Source: Synergistaceae bacterium (lineage in GTDB: Bacteria; Synergistota; Synergistia; Synergistales; Aminobacteriaceae). From it: DNA of 64,000 nt. Both the position numbers and the translations under genes were made by a program. Within the stretch, counting starts at the first letter, position 1; each line of letters begins with the position of its first letter. Where the stretch lies: positions 1 to 64,000 of the forward strand of contig JAFSUD010000076.1 of assembly GCA_017445405.1 (NCBI GenBank). Direction: 5' to 3'. The notes under the pieces are model-generated. The model worked only from the letters and a program-made list of their open reading frames with translations. It had not been told where the DNA came from and ran no database searches. Below, in pieces: positions 8,217 to 16,917 of the stretch.

Positions 8217-9742
8217 GTGAATATCTGCTCGAAATGAAGAACATCACCAAGACTTTCCCCGGCGTTAAGGCTCTCGACAACGTCAACCTCAACGTCCGCA
8301 AGGGCACAGTTCACGCGCTCATGGGTGAGAACGGAGCAGGGAAATCTACGCTGATGAAGTGCCTGTTCGGAATCTATGAACCCAACGGCGGAGAGATCTA
8401 CCTTGACGGCAAGAAGGCGAGCATACATTCAGCGCGTCAGGCAATGGATCAGGGTATTGCGATGGTGCATCAGGAGCTTCACCCTATACGCTTCCGTTCC
8501 GTCATGGAGAATGTGTACTTGGGGAGATTTCCCGGACACATGGGAGTAGTTGACCATAAGGCAATGTACGAGCGCACAAAGGCACTCTTTGAGGATTTGG
8601 AGCTTGACGTTGACCCGCTGGCTTTGGCAGGTGAACAGAGTGCAGCTATCCTTCAGATGATGGAGATTGCGCGCGCAGTGGACATGAAGGCAAAGATTAT
8701 CATTCTTGACGAGCCTACGTCTTCACTGTCTGACCGTGAAGTTGACCACCTGTTCAAGATTATCAACCGCCTGCGTGCACAGGGAGTCGCATTCATCTAC
8801 ATATCCCACAAGATGAAGGAGATACTCGAGATTTCCGATGAGATAACCGTAATGCGTGATGGTACGTATGTCGGGACTTGGCCGGTAACCGACGAGAAGG
8901 GCGAAAAACTCACGATAGACTTCATCATCAAACAAATGGTCGGTCGCGAGATGACTAACCAGTTCCCGCCTCGTGAGGGCAAACCGGGAAGTGATGTAGT
9001 CCTGAAGGTTGAGAAGGTGTGCTCGCCTCTGCCGAAGTCGTTCCAGAATGTGAGCTTCGAGCTTCACAAGCAGGAGATTCTGGGAATAGGCGGACTCGTC
9101 GGAGCACAGAGGACGGAGTTTGTCGAGGCACTGTTCGGACTCAGGGGCATAGCGTCAGGAGAGATCATGCTTAACGGAGCACGCTACACGAACAAGTCGC
9201 CCGGCTTTGCGAAGTCAAGAGGCCTCGCACTTCTCACGGAGGAGCGCAGAGCAACAGGCATTTTCGGAATACTGCCCATTCTTGAGAACACGGTAATTGC
9301 GAACCAGAGGAACTATGCACACTTCGGAGTCCTGAATGACAGCAGGAGAGTGAAAGACGCTGATGAAGAGTGCAAGAAGCTCAACGTCAAGACTCCATCA
9401 CTCAACACACTGATTCAGAATCTTTCCGGCGGTAACCAGCAGAAGGTGTTGATTGCGAGGTGGCTGCTCACGAACTCAGACATACTGATTCTTGACGAGC
9501 CTACACGAGGAATCGACGTTGGGGCCAAGTACGAGATATACAACATCATGCTTGAGCAGATAGCGCAGGGAAAGAGCATCATCATGATTTCGTCGGAGAT
9601 GCCCGAGCTTATGGGGATGAGCGACCGAATCATGGTAATGTGCGAAGGCAGAGTAACGGGCTTCCTGAACAAGGGCGAGTACTCACAGGAAAAGATAATG
9701 GCACTAGCGACACAGTTTGCGGGCCGTAAAGACGCAGCATAA
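8213..9742 (+). CDS. mglA: Sugar ABC transporter ATP-binding protein MglA
   Basis: 509 residues, GTG start overlapping the previous stop by four bases. It is a fused double ABC ATPase as in MglA/RbsA: first Walker A GENGAGKST (near residues 39-47), Walker B IIILDEPTSSLSD; the second half has LSGGNQQKVLIARWL signature and ILILDEPTRGIDVG Walker B, while its Walker A is degenerate (GGLVGAQRTE), as is normal in this family. It energises import through MglC. The length matches the family (about 500). Confidence 0.92.
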   Translation: MSEYLLEMKNITKTFPGVKALDNVNLNVRKGTVHALMGENGAGKSTLMKCLFGIYEPNGGEIYLDGKKASIHSARQAMDQGIAMVHQELHPIRFRSVMENVYLGRFPGHMGVVDHKAMYERTKALFEDLELDVDPLALAGEQSAAILQMMEIARAVDMKAKIIILDEPTSSLSDREVDHLFKIINRLRAQGVAFIYISHKMKEILEISDEITVMRDGTYVGTWPVTDEKGEKLTIDFIIKQMVGREMTNQFPPREGKPGSDVVLKVEKVCSPLPKSFQNVSFELHKQEILGIGGLVGAQRTEFVEALFGLRGIASGEIMLNGARYTNKSPGFAKSRGLALLTEERRATGIFGILPILENTVIANQRNYAHFGVLNDSRRVKDADEECKKLNVKTPSLNTLIQNLSGGNQQKVLIARWLLTNSDILILDEPTRGIDVGAKYEIYNIMLEQIAQGKSIIMISSEMPELMGMSDRIMVMCEGRVTGFLNKGEYSQEKIMALATQFAGRKDAA

Positions 9743-9767
9743 ATTCACAGACAGGAGAAAATATATT

Positions 9768-10988
9768 ATGGCGAACACATCACGTTCAAAGCGTTTAATG
9801 ACTGTCGGAGGGCTGATATTCCTTGTGTTGGGAATAGCTCTCTATTTCCTGAAAGCTCCGCTGGGGCTTAACCGCAAGATTTACGACCTGCCGGTATTCC
9901 TGATCATCATCGGGATATGCTCTGCGTTCAAGGGCTTCACTGCGAAGGAGAAGACGGAGGAAGAAGCAGCACTTGCAGGAAAGACCTTCACCGAGTTTCT
10001 GACCAACAACGCGATACTTCTAGCAATGTTAGTTCTCGTCGTTGTAATCTGTATCCTTCAGCCGCGATTCATGCAGATTCGTGTTGCTCTGGACATTCTG
10101 ACTCAGTCATCGCCGAAGCTGATTATGGCTCTGGGAATCTGCTTTGCCCTGTTGATTGCAGGTACAGACCTCAGCGCGGGCCGTATGGTCGGACTCGCCG
10201 CAGTCATCTCCGCGTCAATGATGCAGACGGCGACATATGCAAACCGGTTCTTCCCTGACCTTCCGCAGTTGTCGCTGTGGATACCTATAGCTGCAGCGAT
10301 ACTGGCATGTATGCTCTTCGGTGCGCTGAACGGCTTTATCGTTGCAAAGTATGAGATGCACCCATTCATTGCGACGCTGGCGACTCAGGTCATCATCTAC
10401 GGAGTCTGCTCGCTGTACTTCGACATGCCCCCCAACAACTCACAGCCCATCGGAGGCATTCGTCCCGACTTCGCACAGATAGGACAGTTGAGGCTCTTCA
10501 ACGGACTCTGGAAGGGCTTTCCCGGCATAAGCATACTTATTCCGATAGCAATAGTTATCTGCATAATCATCTGGTTCGTCCTAAACAAGACAGTGTTCGG
10601 AAAGAACGTTTACGCAATCGGAGGCAACCGTGAGGCTGCAGTTGTGGCAGGAATTAACGTCTTCAGCAACATCATGTTCATCTTCATTCTTGCGTCATTG
10701 CTTTACGGTATCGCTGGAGTTCTCGAGGCAGCAAGGACGGCCGGAGCAACGAATAACTACGGACTTGGCTACGAGACTGACGCTATAGCTGCGTGCGTTG
10801 TCGGCGGAGTGTCAATGAGCGGAGGTATTGGAAAAGTTGGCGGTATCGTGATGGGAGTGCTTATCTTCACGGTGATTCAGTACGGTCTGCAGTTCATCAA
10901 TGTATCTCCTATGTGGCAGCAGGTCATCAAAGGCGTAATCATTGCGGTGGCAGTTGCAATAGATATGACGAAGTACCGCAAGAAGTAA
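9768..10988 (+). CDS. mglC: Sugar ABC transporter permease MglC
   Basis: 406 residues. The frame is open further upstream but ATG at 9768 has AGGAG eight bases before it and follows the mglA stop by 25 bases. It has about ten hydrophobic segments and the family motifs ALGICFALLIAGTDLSAGRMVGLAA, NGFIVAKYEMHPFIATLAT and the conserved cytoplasmic loop with GRNVYAIGGN-like sequence (here GKNVYAIGGNREAAVVAGI), which contacts MglA. An N-terminal extension of ~90 residues with two extra membrane segments precedes the core, longer than in E. coli MglC (336). It closes the mglBBAC operon. Confidence 0.9.
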   Translation: MANTSRSKRLMTVGGLIFLVLGIALYFLKAPLGLNRKIYDLPVFLIIIGICSAFKGFTAKEKTEEEAALAGKTFTEFLTNNAILLAMLVLVVVICILQPRFMQIRVALDILTQSSPKLIMALGICFALLIAGTDLSAGRMVGLAAVISASMMQTATYANRFFPDLPQLSLWIPIAAAILACMLFGALNGFIVAKYEMHPFIATLATQVIIYGVCSLYFDMPPNNSQPIGGIRPDFAQIGQLRLFNGLWKGFPGISILIPIAIVICIIIWFVLNKTVFGKNVYAIGGNREAAVVAGINVFSNIMFIFILASLLYGIAGVLEAARTAGATNNYGLGYETDAIAACVVGGVSMSGGIGKVGGIVMGVLIFTVIQYGLQFINVSPMWQQVIKGVIIAVAVAIDMTKYRKK

Positions 10989-11011
10989 CAGAAAGTAAGC
11001 TGAAAAGTTAA

Positions 11012-11043
11012 GGACATACCTCATAATGGGGTATGCCCTTTTT
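11012..11043 (+). terminator. Intrinsic terminator of the mgl operon
   Basis: A stem of CATACC with GGTATG extended by two G-C pairs across one mismatch, followed by five T, lies 24 bases after the mglC stop. Confidence 0.65.
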
Positions 11044-11094
11044 GTGGAGAGAGCCTGTCTTCTGTACTACACTAAAATGGACTTGCTGGAATTA

Positions 11095-11337
11095 CTACCA
11101 TCTTCCGCAAGAACTAAAGTGATGCTTATGATCCGGACTCTTACTGCAACGCTCCTTTACAGCGCGGGGAACTTCATGGGAGGCGACAGTCTTTCCGCAA
11201 CTGGAACACCTATAGTGCACCTCTCCTCCTATGGCAACATAAACAGCTCCGAACGAGTAAGAAGTAGCTGGAATATACGCAGGAGTCAGAGCACCGAGAA
11301 CAACCACGACGGCCAGCAGGCGCAAAAATCTCTTCAT
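11095..11337 (-). CDS. Small exported Cys-rich (zinc-ribbon-like) protein
   Basis: 80 residues from ATG at 11337 with AAGGAGA nine bases upstream; a longer frame exists but this start has the ribosome site. The N-terminus MKRFLRLLAVVVVLGALTPA is a signal peptide or anchor. The mature part holds CSSCGKT (Cys 44 and 47), Cys 64 and Cys 77 with a His-rich HKHHF near the end, a likely metal-binding knuckle. Family not recognised. It is a single gene, convergent to mgl and divergent from the MerR gene, with 102 bases between the two starts. Confidence 0.6.
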   Translation of the reverse strand: MKRFLRLLAVVVVLGALTPAYIPATSYSFGAVYVAIGGEVHYRCSSCGKTVASHEVPRAVKERCSKSPDHKHHFSSCGRW

Positions 11338-11439
11338 AATTGACTCATCTCCTTGTCTTAACGAATGCATGAGGGATTTTTTGTGTGTAAATGGTAGTAT
11401 ATGCACCGGCACTTACATTAACAGGAGGAGATAATAACT

Positions 11440-11898
11440 TTGCCATACACGATTAAAGACATGTCCGAGCTTACCGGGCTTCCAGCATCTACACTGAGAT
11501 ATTATGACAAACAAGGACTTCTGCCTAACTTGAGGCGGGATCACAACAATACGCGTGTCTTCACAGAAGACGACTACACGCAGCTGCGGATAATAGACTG
11601 CCTTAAACGTTCCGGCTTATCGATCCGGGACATCAGGAGCTTTATCGATATGACCAATCGCGGAGATGAGGCACTGACAGAGAAACTAGCTATCTTCACG
11701 AACAGGCGGGAGATGCTCAAACAGGAACTGTCTGACCTGCAGGAAATTCTTGACATGATAGAGTACAAGTGCTGGTACTACACGAAGGCATGTGAAGCCG
11801 GAAGCGAAGAAAAAGTGAAGGGATTATCTCTCTCTGAGATACCAGCAGAATTCAGAAAGGCTAGAGAGCATCTGCATAAGTTTACATCACCAGCTTGA
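11440..11898 (+). CDS. MerR-family transcriptional regulator
   Basis: 152 residues, TTG start with AGGAGGAG eleven bases upstream. N-terminal winged helix-turn-helix: YTIKDMSELTGLPASTLRYYDKQGLLP is the classic MerR recognition region, continuing with NNTRVFTEDDYTQL and a dimerisation coiled coil at about residues 80-115. The C-terminal effector part is short with one CWYY and one KACEAGS Cys; no metal-binding loop is visible, so a stress or small-molecule signal is more likely than a metal. It may regulate the divergent Cys-rich exported protein gene. Confidence 0.85.
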   Translation: MPYTIKDMSELTGLPASTLRYYDKQGLLPNLRRDHNNTRVFTEDDYTQLRIIDCLKRSGLSIRDIRSFIDMTNRGDEALTEKLAIFTNRREMLKQELSDLQEILDMIEYKCWYYTKACEAGSEEKVKGLSLSEIPAEFRKAREHLHKFTSPA

Positions 11899-11923
11899 CA
11901 GAATCAGCAAAGGCCTGTAAAAT
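11895..11923 (+). promoter_or_regulatory. Promoter of the tRNA cluster
   Basis: TTGACA and TAAAAT with a 17-base spacer, ending 16 bases before the first tRNA. The -35 box overlaps the merR stop codon. Confidence 0.7.
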
Positions 11924-11938
11924 TCCTGAATTGTTGAA

Positions 11939-12014
11939 GCCGGTGTAGCTCAGTCGGTAGAGCAGCTGACTTGTAATCAGCAGGTCGGAGGTTCGAATCC
12001 CCTTGCCGGCTCCA
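11939..12014 (+). tRNA. tRNA-Thr (anticodon TGT)
   Basis: A 76-base cloverleaf: acceptor GCCGGTG pairs with TGCCGGC (two G-T pairs), D-loop AGCTCAGTCGGTAGAGC, anticodon arm GCTGA-CTTGTAA-TCAGC giving TGT, T-arm with GGTTCGAATCC. The 3' CCA is encoded. It reads ACA and ACG or ACU by wobble depending on modification. Confidence 0.95.
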
Positions 12015-12061
12015 GTAAGTAACAAGTAAACTTGACAACAGAATAATGCAATGCCAAATGT

Positions 12062-12147
12062 GGTGGAATGGCCGAGTGGTCAATGGCAACAGACTGTAAA
12101 TCTGTCGACGGGAGTCTACCATGGTTCAAATCCATGTTCCACCACCA
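12062..12147 (+). tRNA. tRNA-Tyr (anticodon GTA)
   Basis: An 86-base class II tRNA with a long variable arm. Acceptor GGTGGAA pairs with TTCCACC, anticodon arm loop CTGTAAA gives GTA, T-arm GGTTCAAATCC. The 3' CCA is encoded (discriminator A). Confidence 0.95.
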
Positions 12148-12156
12148 TTTTTATAA

Positions 12157-12229
12157 GCCGATTTAGCTCAGTCGGCAGAGCACATCCATGGTAAGGATGG
12201 GGTCTTCGGTTCAAATCCGAAAATCGGCT
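12157..12229 (+). tRNA. tRNA-Thr (anticodon GGT)
   Basis: Acceptor GCCGATT pairs with AATCGGC; D-arm AGCTCAGTCGGCAGAGC; anticodon stem CATCC/GGATG with loop ATGGTAA gives GGT; T-arm GGTTCAAATCC. Discriminator T is followed by TCA, not CCA, so the tail must be added after transcription, unlike the two tRNAs upstream. Confidence 0.93.
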
Positions 12230-12313
12230 TCAGTATCAGAGAATAACAGCCATTAAGTGTTAAAGACTTCAGGGCTTTTTTCTTGCCTGATATGCCGGAG
12301 AATTACGCAGACT

Positions 12314-12342
12314 TTGACCAGCAATAACGATTAGTCTATAAT
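12314..12342 (+). promoter_or_regulatory. Promoter of the PilO/PilP/secretin operon
   Basis: TTGACC and TATAAT with a 17-base spacer, 39 bases before the first gene of the pilus-type operon. Confidence 0.65.
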
Positions 12343-12381
12343 TTCTCACAATAAATCACACAAAAAATTAATCACATAATC

Positions 12382-12882
12382 ATGAATAAGAATACTTACT
12401 TGATATTTATGGGCTTGTTCTTTCTTCTGTGCTTCTCATTAAGCGGAGGCGTATGGTGGTCTCTAAGTGAACTTGAAGCAGTACGTGAAGAATATGATTT
12501 GCTGGAAAGTGAGCGCACAAGTTCAGTAGCTATGATGGAGACTATGCAGAACAGGAATTTAGACCTGACAGAGATAACAGGCCTCAATATAGATAACGCG
12601 GTGTCTGCACATGATGCAGTAGAGTTTTATTCGCACGTCCGGCAGGCTATAGAGAAAAATAACATGGAAGTTATCTCTATGAACTCTGACAGCGACAATG
12701 ACGGCATATTATCTCTTCAGCTTCAGGGCAGCTATTACGCTCTCGCACATGTAATAGCAGACTGGCGGGTTATGCCATTCGCCAGCCGCATAAATTCTCT
12801 CAAGCTCAAGAGAGATGCAGGTTCGCCCTCAAACACAATTTCTGCGCAGGTAATCATTGAAGCCATGATGGAGGGTAAATAG
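12382..12882 (+). CDS. PilO-like type IV pilus / type II secretion inner-membrane protein
   Basis: 166 residues. One membrane segment (residues ~8-28) is followed by a short coiled coil (SELEAVREEYDLLESERTS region) and a ~100-residue domain that reads like the ferredoxin-like fold of PilO/GspM: a helix with SAHDAVEFYSHVRQAIEKNN, then strands LSLQLQGSYYALAHVIADW, the motif in which PilO proteins show a 'G.Y..l..fl..l' pattern. PilO forms a periplasmic platform with PilN and PilP that links the inner-membrane motor to the secretin. First gene of a three-gene operon; sequence similarity is weak, the call leans on architecture and neighbours. Confidence 0.6.
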   Translation: MNKNTYLIFMGLFFLLCFSLSGGVWWSLSELEAVREEYDLLESERTSSVAMMETMQNRNLDLTEITGLNIDNAVSAHDAVEFYSHVRQAIEKNNMEVISMNSDSDNDGILSLQLQGSYYALAHVIADWRVMPFASRINSLKLKRDAGSPSNTISAQVIIEAMMEGK

Positions 12883-12885
12883 CTC

Positions 12886-13494
12886 ATGCATGATCTTCAT
12901 GAAGGCTTCATACATTTCTGGGAAATATTAACCGGCGTATTTGATGACGACCGCTCAAAGTTACTGCGCATAATGAGTTTCGTGATGCTGTTCATGGGCT
13001 GCATATGGGCAGGCCTCAACTACTTTAAGGCTGACAGAATAGCTAACCTTGAAGAAACAATAGATCACCCTGCTTCTTCTGCACGCGCCAGAGGAAGAAA
13101 TGAAGCCCTAGAAAAACTCATGGAAGCAGCCCGCACCGTCGGAACAATGCGCAGAGGCGGAGAAGCAATAGCAAACGCAATCAGCCAGATGAACACGAGT
13201 CCTTTCAGCCTCGACGGCTATGACGAGTACGGCATCGAGGACTTAAGCGGAGTTACAGAGTTCGCCCCGGAATCAGTGCCTGAACATGAAGAACCCAGAC
13301 AAGAAGTCCTCATCAAAGCCCTCATGATCTCAGGCAGGACAAGATACGCAGTCATAGATTACGCCAGCCAGAAAGGTGCAGTAATCCGTCAGGGCCAGGA
13401 ACTTCCCGGAGGAGGAGGCCGTGTAGTCAGAATAACAGCAGAAGGCCTCACAGTCAGAGACAACGGCAAAGAATACACATACTCCGTTAAGTAA
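12886..13494 (+). CDS. PilP/GspC-like periplasmic linker protein
   Basis: 202 residues. One membrane segment at residues ~27-45, a long low-complexity and helical linker (about 50-135), then a compact C-terminal domain with EVLIKALMISGRTRYAVIDY and GAVIRQGQELPGGG followed by RVVRITAEGLTVRDNGKEY, the pattern of the HR/PilP domain that binds the N-domains of secretins. It starts three bases after the PilO-like gene and precedes the secretin gene, the canonical order. Confidence 0.65.
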   Translation: MHDLHEGFIHFWEILTGVFDDDRSKLLRIMSFVMLFMGCIWAGLNYFKADRIANLEETIDHPASSARARGRNEALEKLMEAARTVGTMRRGGEAIANAISQMNTSPFSLDGYDEYGIEDLSGVTEFAPESVPEHEEPRQEVLIKALMISGRTRYAVIDYASQKGAVIRQGQELPGGGGRVVRITAEGLTVRDNGKEYTYSVK

Positions 13495-13562
13495 TTAATG
13501 TAGTATAATATCCGCATATTTCACCTACACAAATTTTATTATGAAGAGAAGTGAACTTTACC

Positions 13563-15332
13563 TTGCGAAAGAGCCTTTGTTCTCTCGTTATTCTTGTTAT
13601 CTTGTTGTCATGCGGGCATTCTGCAGCTCTTGAGAGAGCCGGGAAATTCACCGGGCCTTTCTTGACAGGGTGCACTATCTATCAGCTTGGCATGGATGAA
13701 TTTGTGCTGAAACTTGTCGGCAAGAAATTACCTGAACCTAAAGCAGATATAGACGGCTCTTCTCTTGCTGTGAGTATTGAGGGAGTACAGGCAGCTAAAA
13801 TCGAGAGGCTGACTTCTTCAATAGAAAATTTTGTGGAAACAACGCCGTTATTGCAGGACTTCGAGCTTCATAATGTCTCAGAAGATAACTTGTACAGAGT
13901 AGAGCTTCGCCTAGAGGCACAATCTGACGTTACCATATCTCAAGCGTTTAAGACATCAACCGGTTACACGTTCAGAATAAAGGTTAAGCCCTACCAAGAA
14001 AAAGCACACAGCTATATGCCGTTATCATCAGCCCCCAAGCCGTCAGTAATTTTCCCAGAGACAACATTACCCTTCAGAGCAGAAACAAGAACTACTATAG
14101 AGTTCCGCGACGCAGAGCTTCAGGATGTGTTCAGATTGTTCATGGCAGCATTAGGCAGAAATATCATCATCGACTCATCGTTCCCAAGAAATACGCTCGT
14201 AACTATGACGCTCGTAGATGTCAGGATAGACGAGATCATGAACTACCTGCTCAGGACGTATGACATAGCTTGTTATGCCTACGCTCCCAACATTACGGCC
14301 TTCGGGACGCGCGAGGCTCTCTATAAGCTCTCTGGAGCAAAGCAGCTTAAGACTTTCAAGGTCTCTTACGCTAACCCCCAGAGAGTAGGCGAAATCCTCA
14401 AGAACCTGCTCGGCTTCTCCGTTACGCTCATACGTGACTCTGCAGGTTCAGGCAGCAACGCCAGCACCAGTAGCTCAACCAGCACCGGCTCAAGCGTAAG
14501 TGCCAATGAGGTGAGAGCAGCAACTGCAGGTACTGGTTCTGTCTCGGAAGTCATGATCGATGAGAGATTGAGGACGCTTTACGTCAAGACTAACCCCGCA
14601 AGAATGGAGGAAGTAGAGGAATTAATCTCTCTGCTTGATGTCCCGCTGAGGCAGGTATTGATAAGGGCGAGCATCTTCGAGTTCAACGACACAGCGACTC
14701 TCGATGTCCAGAACAGCCTGAATCTCGTCTATGACCGCTGGACTCTCGAGAGCAATCCCGGAAGCGGAACAGGCCTTCTCTCCTACGTTGACCAGACATA
14801 CAGTCAGGGGAGATCCGCATTCGACAGGTACATTACTGCTGCATTCAGTGCACTCGAGGCCAAGAACAAGGGCAAGACCGTAGCTAATCCTTCAGTGATA
14901 ACGATAGAGGGCGAAGAAGCAAAAATTACCCTCAAGCAGGACATCATGTATTCAGCAGGAGCAGATGACAACGGCAACCCTACGTGGAGCACGACAGAGG
15001 TAGGGCCTGAGCTTACATTTACGCCGGTGATAGAGGATAAGGGCTTCATTAACCTGAACATCAAGATAAACACCGGAGACTATCTCGGCAAAGACAGCGA
15101 CGGAAATATCATCACTACAGACCGCAACGTCGAGACGCATATACGGGTGCGCGACGGGATGCCGTTTGTTGTGGGGGGACTTTTTCAGGACATCAACAGC
15201 AGGCTCACGACGAGGATTCCGATTCTGGGAGATATTCCGTTATTGGGAAATCTCTTCACCTACAACTCCACAGAGAACAACAAGACTCAGGCCGTCATGA
15301 TAGTTACTCCCTACATTCTCGACTCTAAGTAG
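13563..15332 (+). CDS. Secretin (PilQ/GspD type) outer-membrane channel
   Basis: 589 residues from TTG at 13563, chosen because AAGTGA lies eight bases upstream and it gives a compact signal peptide ending near SCGHSA; a GTG at 13551 is also open. Residues ~180-250 are an STN/N0-type domain (EFRDAELQDVFRLFMAALGR), then an N1/NolW domain (LKTFKVSYANPQRVGEIL) interrupted by a Ser/Gly/Thr-rich loop of about 25 residues, and a C-terminal secretin domain ending VVGGLFQDINSRLTTRIPILGDIPLLGNLF and VMIVTPYIL, the family signature. It forms the outer-membrane pore for a type IV pilus or type II secretion machine. ATPase, PilM, PilN and pilins are not in the window. Confidence 0.9.
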   Translation: MRKSLCSLVILVILLSCGHSAALERAGKFTGPFLTGCTIYQLGMDEFVLKLVGKKLPEPKADIDGSSLAVSIEGVQAAKIERLTSSIENFVETTPLLQDFELHNVSEDNLYRVELRLEAQSDVTISQAFKTSTGYTFRIKVKPYQEKAHSYMPLSSAPKPSVIFPETTLPFRAETRTTIEFRDAELQDVFRLFMAALGRNIIIDSSFPRNTLVTMTLVDVRIDEIMNYLLRTYDIACYAYAPNITAFGTREALYKLSGAKQLKTFKVSYANPQRVGEILKNLLGFSVTLIRDSAGSGSNASTSSSTSTGSSVSANEVRAATAGTGSVSEVMIDERLRTLYVKTNPARMEEVEELISLLDVPLRQVLIRASIFEFNDTATLDVQNSLNLVYDRWTLESNPGSGTGLLSYVDQTYSQGRSAFDRYITAAFSALEAKNKGKTVANPSVITIEGEEAKITLKQDIMYSAGADDNGNPTWSTTEVGPELTFTPVIEDKGFINLNIKINTGDYLGKDSDGNIITTDRNVETHIRVRDGMPFVVGGLFQDINSRLTTRIPILGDIPLLGNLFTYNSTENNKTQAVMIVTPYILDSK

Positions 15333-15351
15333 CCTGAAGCATACACAGCCG

Positions 15352-15382
15352 ATCCCCTGCTTGATTAACTCATGCGGGGGAT
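15352..15382 (+). terminator. Terminator after the secretin gene
   Basis: ATCCCCTGC pairs with GCGGGGGAT around a 13-base loop, followed by TATTCATTT. It lies 19 bases after the stop. Confidence 0.65.
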
Positions 15383-15470
15383 TATTCATTTCTTGACGCT
15401 TAACAATGACCGTGTAATATAATATATTCTCATTCATAACGCATAAATTTTTCAGGAGGCTAATTTTTTT

Positions 15471-16049
15471 ATGGCACAGGTAGCAGATACTACGAGCTTT
15501 TACGTCGGCTTGAAATTACGCTGGCAGGACGGCATATGGGAAATAGTAGAGTATGACCACCACAAGATGGGCAGAGGCGGAGCAGTTGTCCGCACAAAGT
15601 TACGCAACGTCGAGACCGGCTCAATCGTCGAGAACTCTTTCAAGCCCGGCGAGAAGTTCGAGCGCATCATCTACGAAGACAAACCCGCACAGTACTCTTA
15701 CCGCGACGGAGAAGACTACGTGTTCATGGATCTCGCGACTTACGAGGAAATGAGGCTCTCTCCTCAGGTGCTCGGCAACGCAGCAAAGTATCTTGTTGAC
15801 GACATCGAGATTCAGCTCGAGTACTTCGAGGGCAAGGTCATGGGCATAGAGCTTCCCAAGAGCGTAACCATGAAGGTAGTAGATACTCCTCCAGCATTCA
15901 AGGGCGACACAGTAACCGGAGGCGGCAAACCTGCAACGCTTGAGACAGGATTAGTAGTAACCGTGCCCGTGTTCGTTGAGCCGGGTGAAGATATAGTTGT
16001 TGACACACGCACCGGCGCGTACCTTGAGCGCGCAAAAAAAGGTAATTAG
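15471..16049 (+). CDS. efp: Translation elongation factor P, with Arg at the modified-loop tip
   Basis: 192 residues, ATG with CAGGAGG upstream. All three OB/KOW-type domains are present; the C-terminus GDTVTGGGKPATLETGLVVTVPVFVEPG and VDTRTGAYLERA is the family signature. EF-P relieves ribosome stalling at polyproline. The loop that reaches the peptidyl-transferase centre reads HHKMGRGGAVV: the usual Pro-Gly-Lys becomes Met-Gly-Arg35, so the target of EpmA-type lysylation or 5-aminopentanolylation is replaced by Arg. EarP-dependent factors also carry Arg there, but no earP is in the window. Followed two bases later by the Asp23 gene. Confidence 0.95.
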   Translation: MAQVADTTSFYVGLKLRWQDGIWEIVEYDHHKMGRGGAVVRTKLRNVETGSIVENSFKPGEKFERIIYEDKPAQYSYRDGEDYVFMDLATYEEMRLSPQVLGNAAKYLVDDIEIQLEYFEGKVMGIELPKSVTMKVVDTPPAFKGDTVTGGGKPATLETGLVVTVPVFVEPGEDIVVDTRTGAYLERAKKGN

Positions 16050-16051
16050 CC

Positions 16052-16456
16052 TTGCCTGAGGATAAACCCGTAAATGGCGGAGCAATTCACATCTCAGAAG
16101 ACGTGATAGCAGAGTTAGCCCGCAAAACCATTCAGGGAATACCGCACATCAGGACATCCTCAAAGCTCGGCTCAAAATTCGGGCTTGGCCGGAAATCGGG
16201 AGGCATTCAGGTATCTGTTGAACACTCGCAGGGGTGCATAGACATAGATACATTTGTGCTTGTGAAGTACGGCCAGAGGATTCCTGATTTGGCGTGGGAC
16301 GTTCAGGAGAAGATAAAGGATAACCTCGAACGCTACACCGGCTACAACGTCAGAGCAGTGAACGTGAATGTTCAGGGGATATACTCTGACCCTGCAGATA
16401 GCTTCACGATGGATGTAGAGCCTGAGCAGGACGGACAGGACGACGAGGAAGACTGA
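16052..16456 (+). CDS. Asp23/Gls24-family protein
   Basis: 134 residues, TTG start two bases after efp. Domain: GAIHISEDVIAELARKTIQGI near the N-terminus, GGIQVSVEHSQGCIDIDTFVLVKYGQRIPDLAWDVQEKI and VRAVNVNVQGI in the middle, the Asp23 fold. In Firmicutes such proteins bind a membrane anchor (AmaP) and affect envelope homeostasis; in this efp-asp23-nusB arrangement the role is a conserved but unproven envelope or translation link. The tail is acidic (EPEQDGQDDEED). Confidence 0.85.
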   Translation: MPEDKPVNGGAIHISEDVIAELARKTIQGIPHIRTSSKLGSKFGLGRKSGGIQVSVEHSQGCIDIDTFVLVKYGQRIPDLAWDVQEKIKDNLERYTGYNVRAVNVNVQGIYSDPADSFTMDVEPEQDGQDDEED

Positions 16457-16458
16457 GC

Positions 16459-16917
16459 ATGTATTTTCTCTGGAAGAATACGCCGATAGGTATAATCCGT
16501 GTCTCATGCGACGGCCTCTGTGAATTTGCTGATGAAGCAGTGAAATCAAAGCTGAGGCTCTACAGCATTACTCTTTCACCGTCCGGTCGGAAGGAAGAGG
16601 CGGATGTGAGTATAGTGCTGTCTGAGGAGAACGTGATACCTGAAGCGAAGAAGAGCATAGAGAAACATTTTGCCTCAATCATGCGTCCGATGGGCATAAA
16701 GGCCTCTGTGGTGTGGGCATCTCCGGAAAAGAGCGTTTATGCAGTCCTGCGCTCGCCTTGGGTGTGGGCAGGAATAGCATCATGCATTGCCGTAATGGTA
16801 AATGCCGGTTCTGCAGGATTCTTCTGGGTAGCATTCTGGGGAGCTGCAGCATGGTTTGCAGTTCACGGTCTGGGAATATTACTGCGCAGTCTTGGGAGGG
16901 CATATCATGGCAGATAA
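16459..16917 (+). CDS. Small two-helix membrane protein between asp23 and nusB
   Basis: 152 residues, not recognised by sequence. The N-terminal ~95 residues are soluble and mixed alpha/beta; residues ~97-113 and ~116-142 make two adjacent membrane segments. It starts two bases after asp23 and its end overlaps nusB by 11 bases, so all are co-translated. By position it could be the membrane partner of the Asp23 protein (as AmaP is in Firmicutes), but that is inference. Confidence 0.6.
   Translation: MYFLWKNTPIGIIRVSCDGLCEFADEAVKSKLRLYSITLSPSGRKEEADVSIVLSEENVIPEAKKSIEKHFASIMRPMGIKASVVWASPEKSVYAVLRSPWVWAGIASCIAVMVNAGSAGFFWVAFWGAAAWFAVHGLGILLRSLGRAYHGR

Noticed and set aside
11440-11898. MerR protein as a metal-responsive CueR/ZntR type
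   Set aside because: The C-terminal metal-binding loop with its Cys pair is absent; the two Cys are not placed like it.
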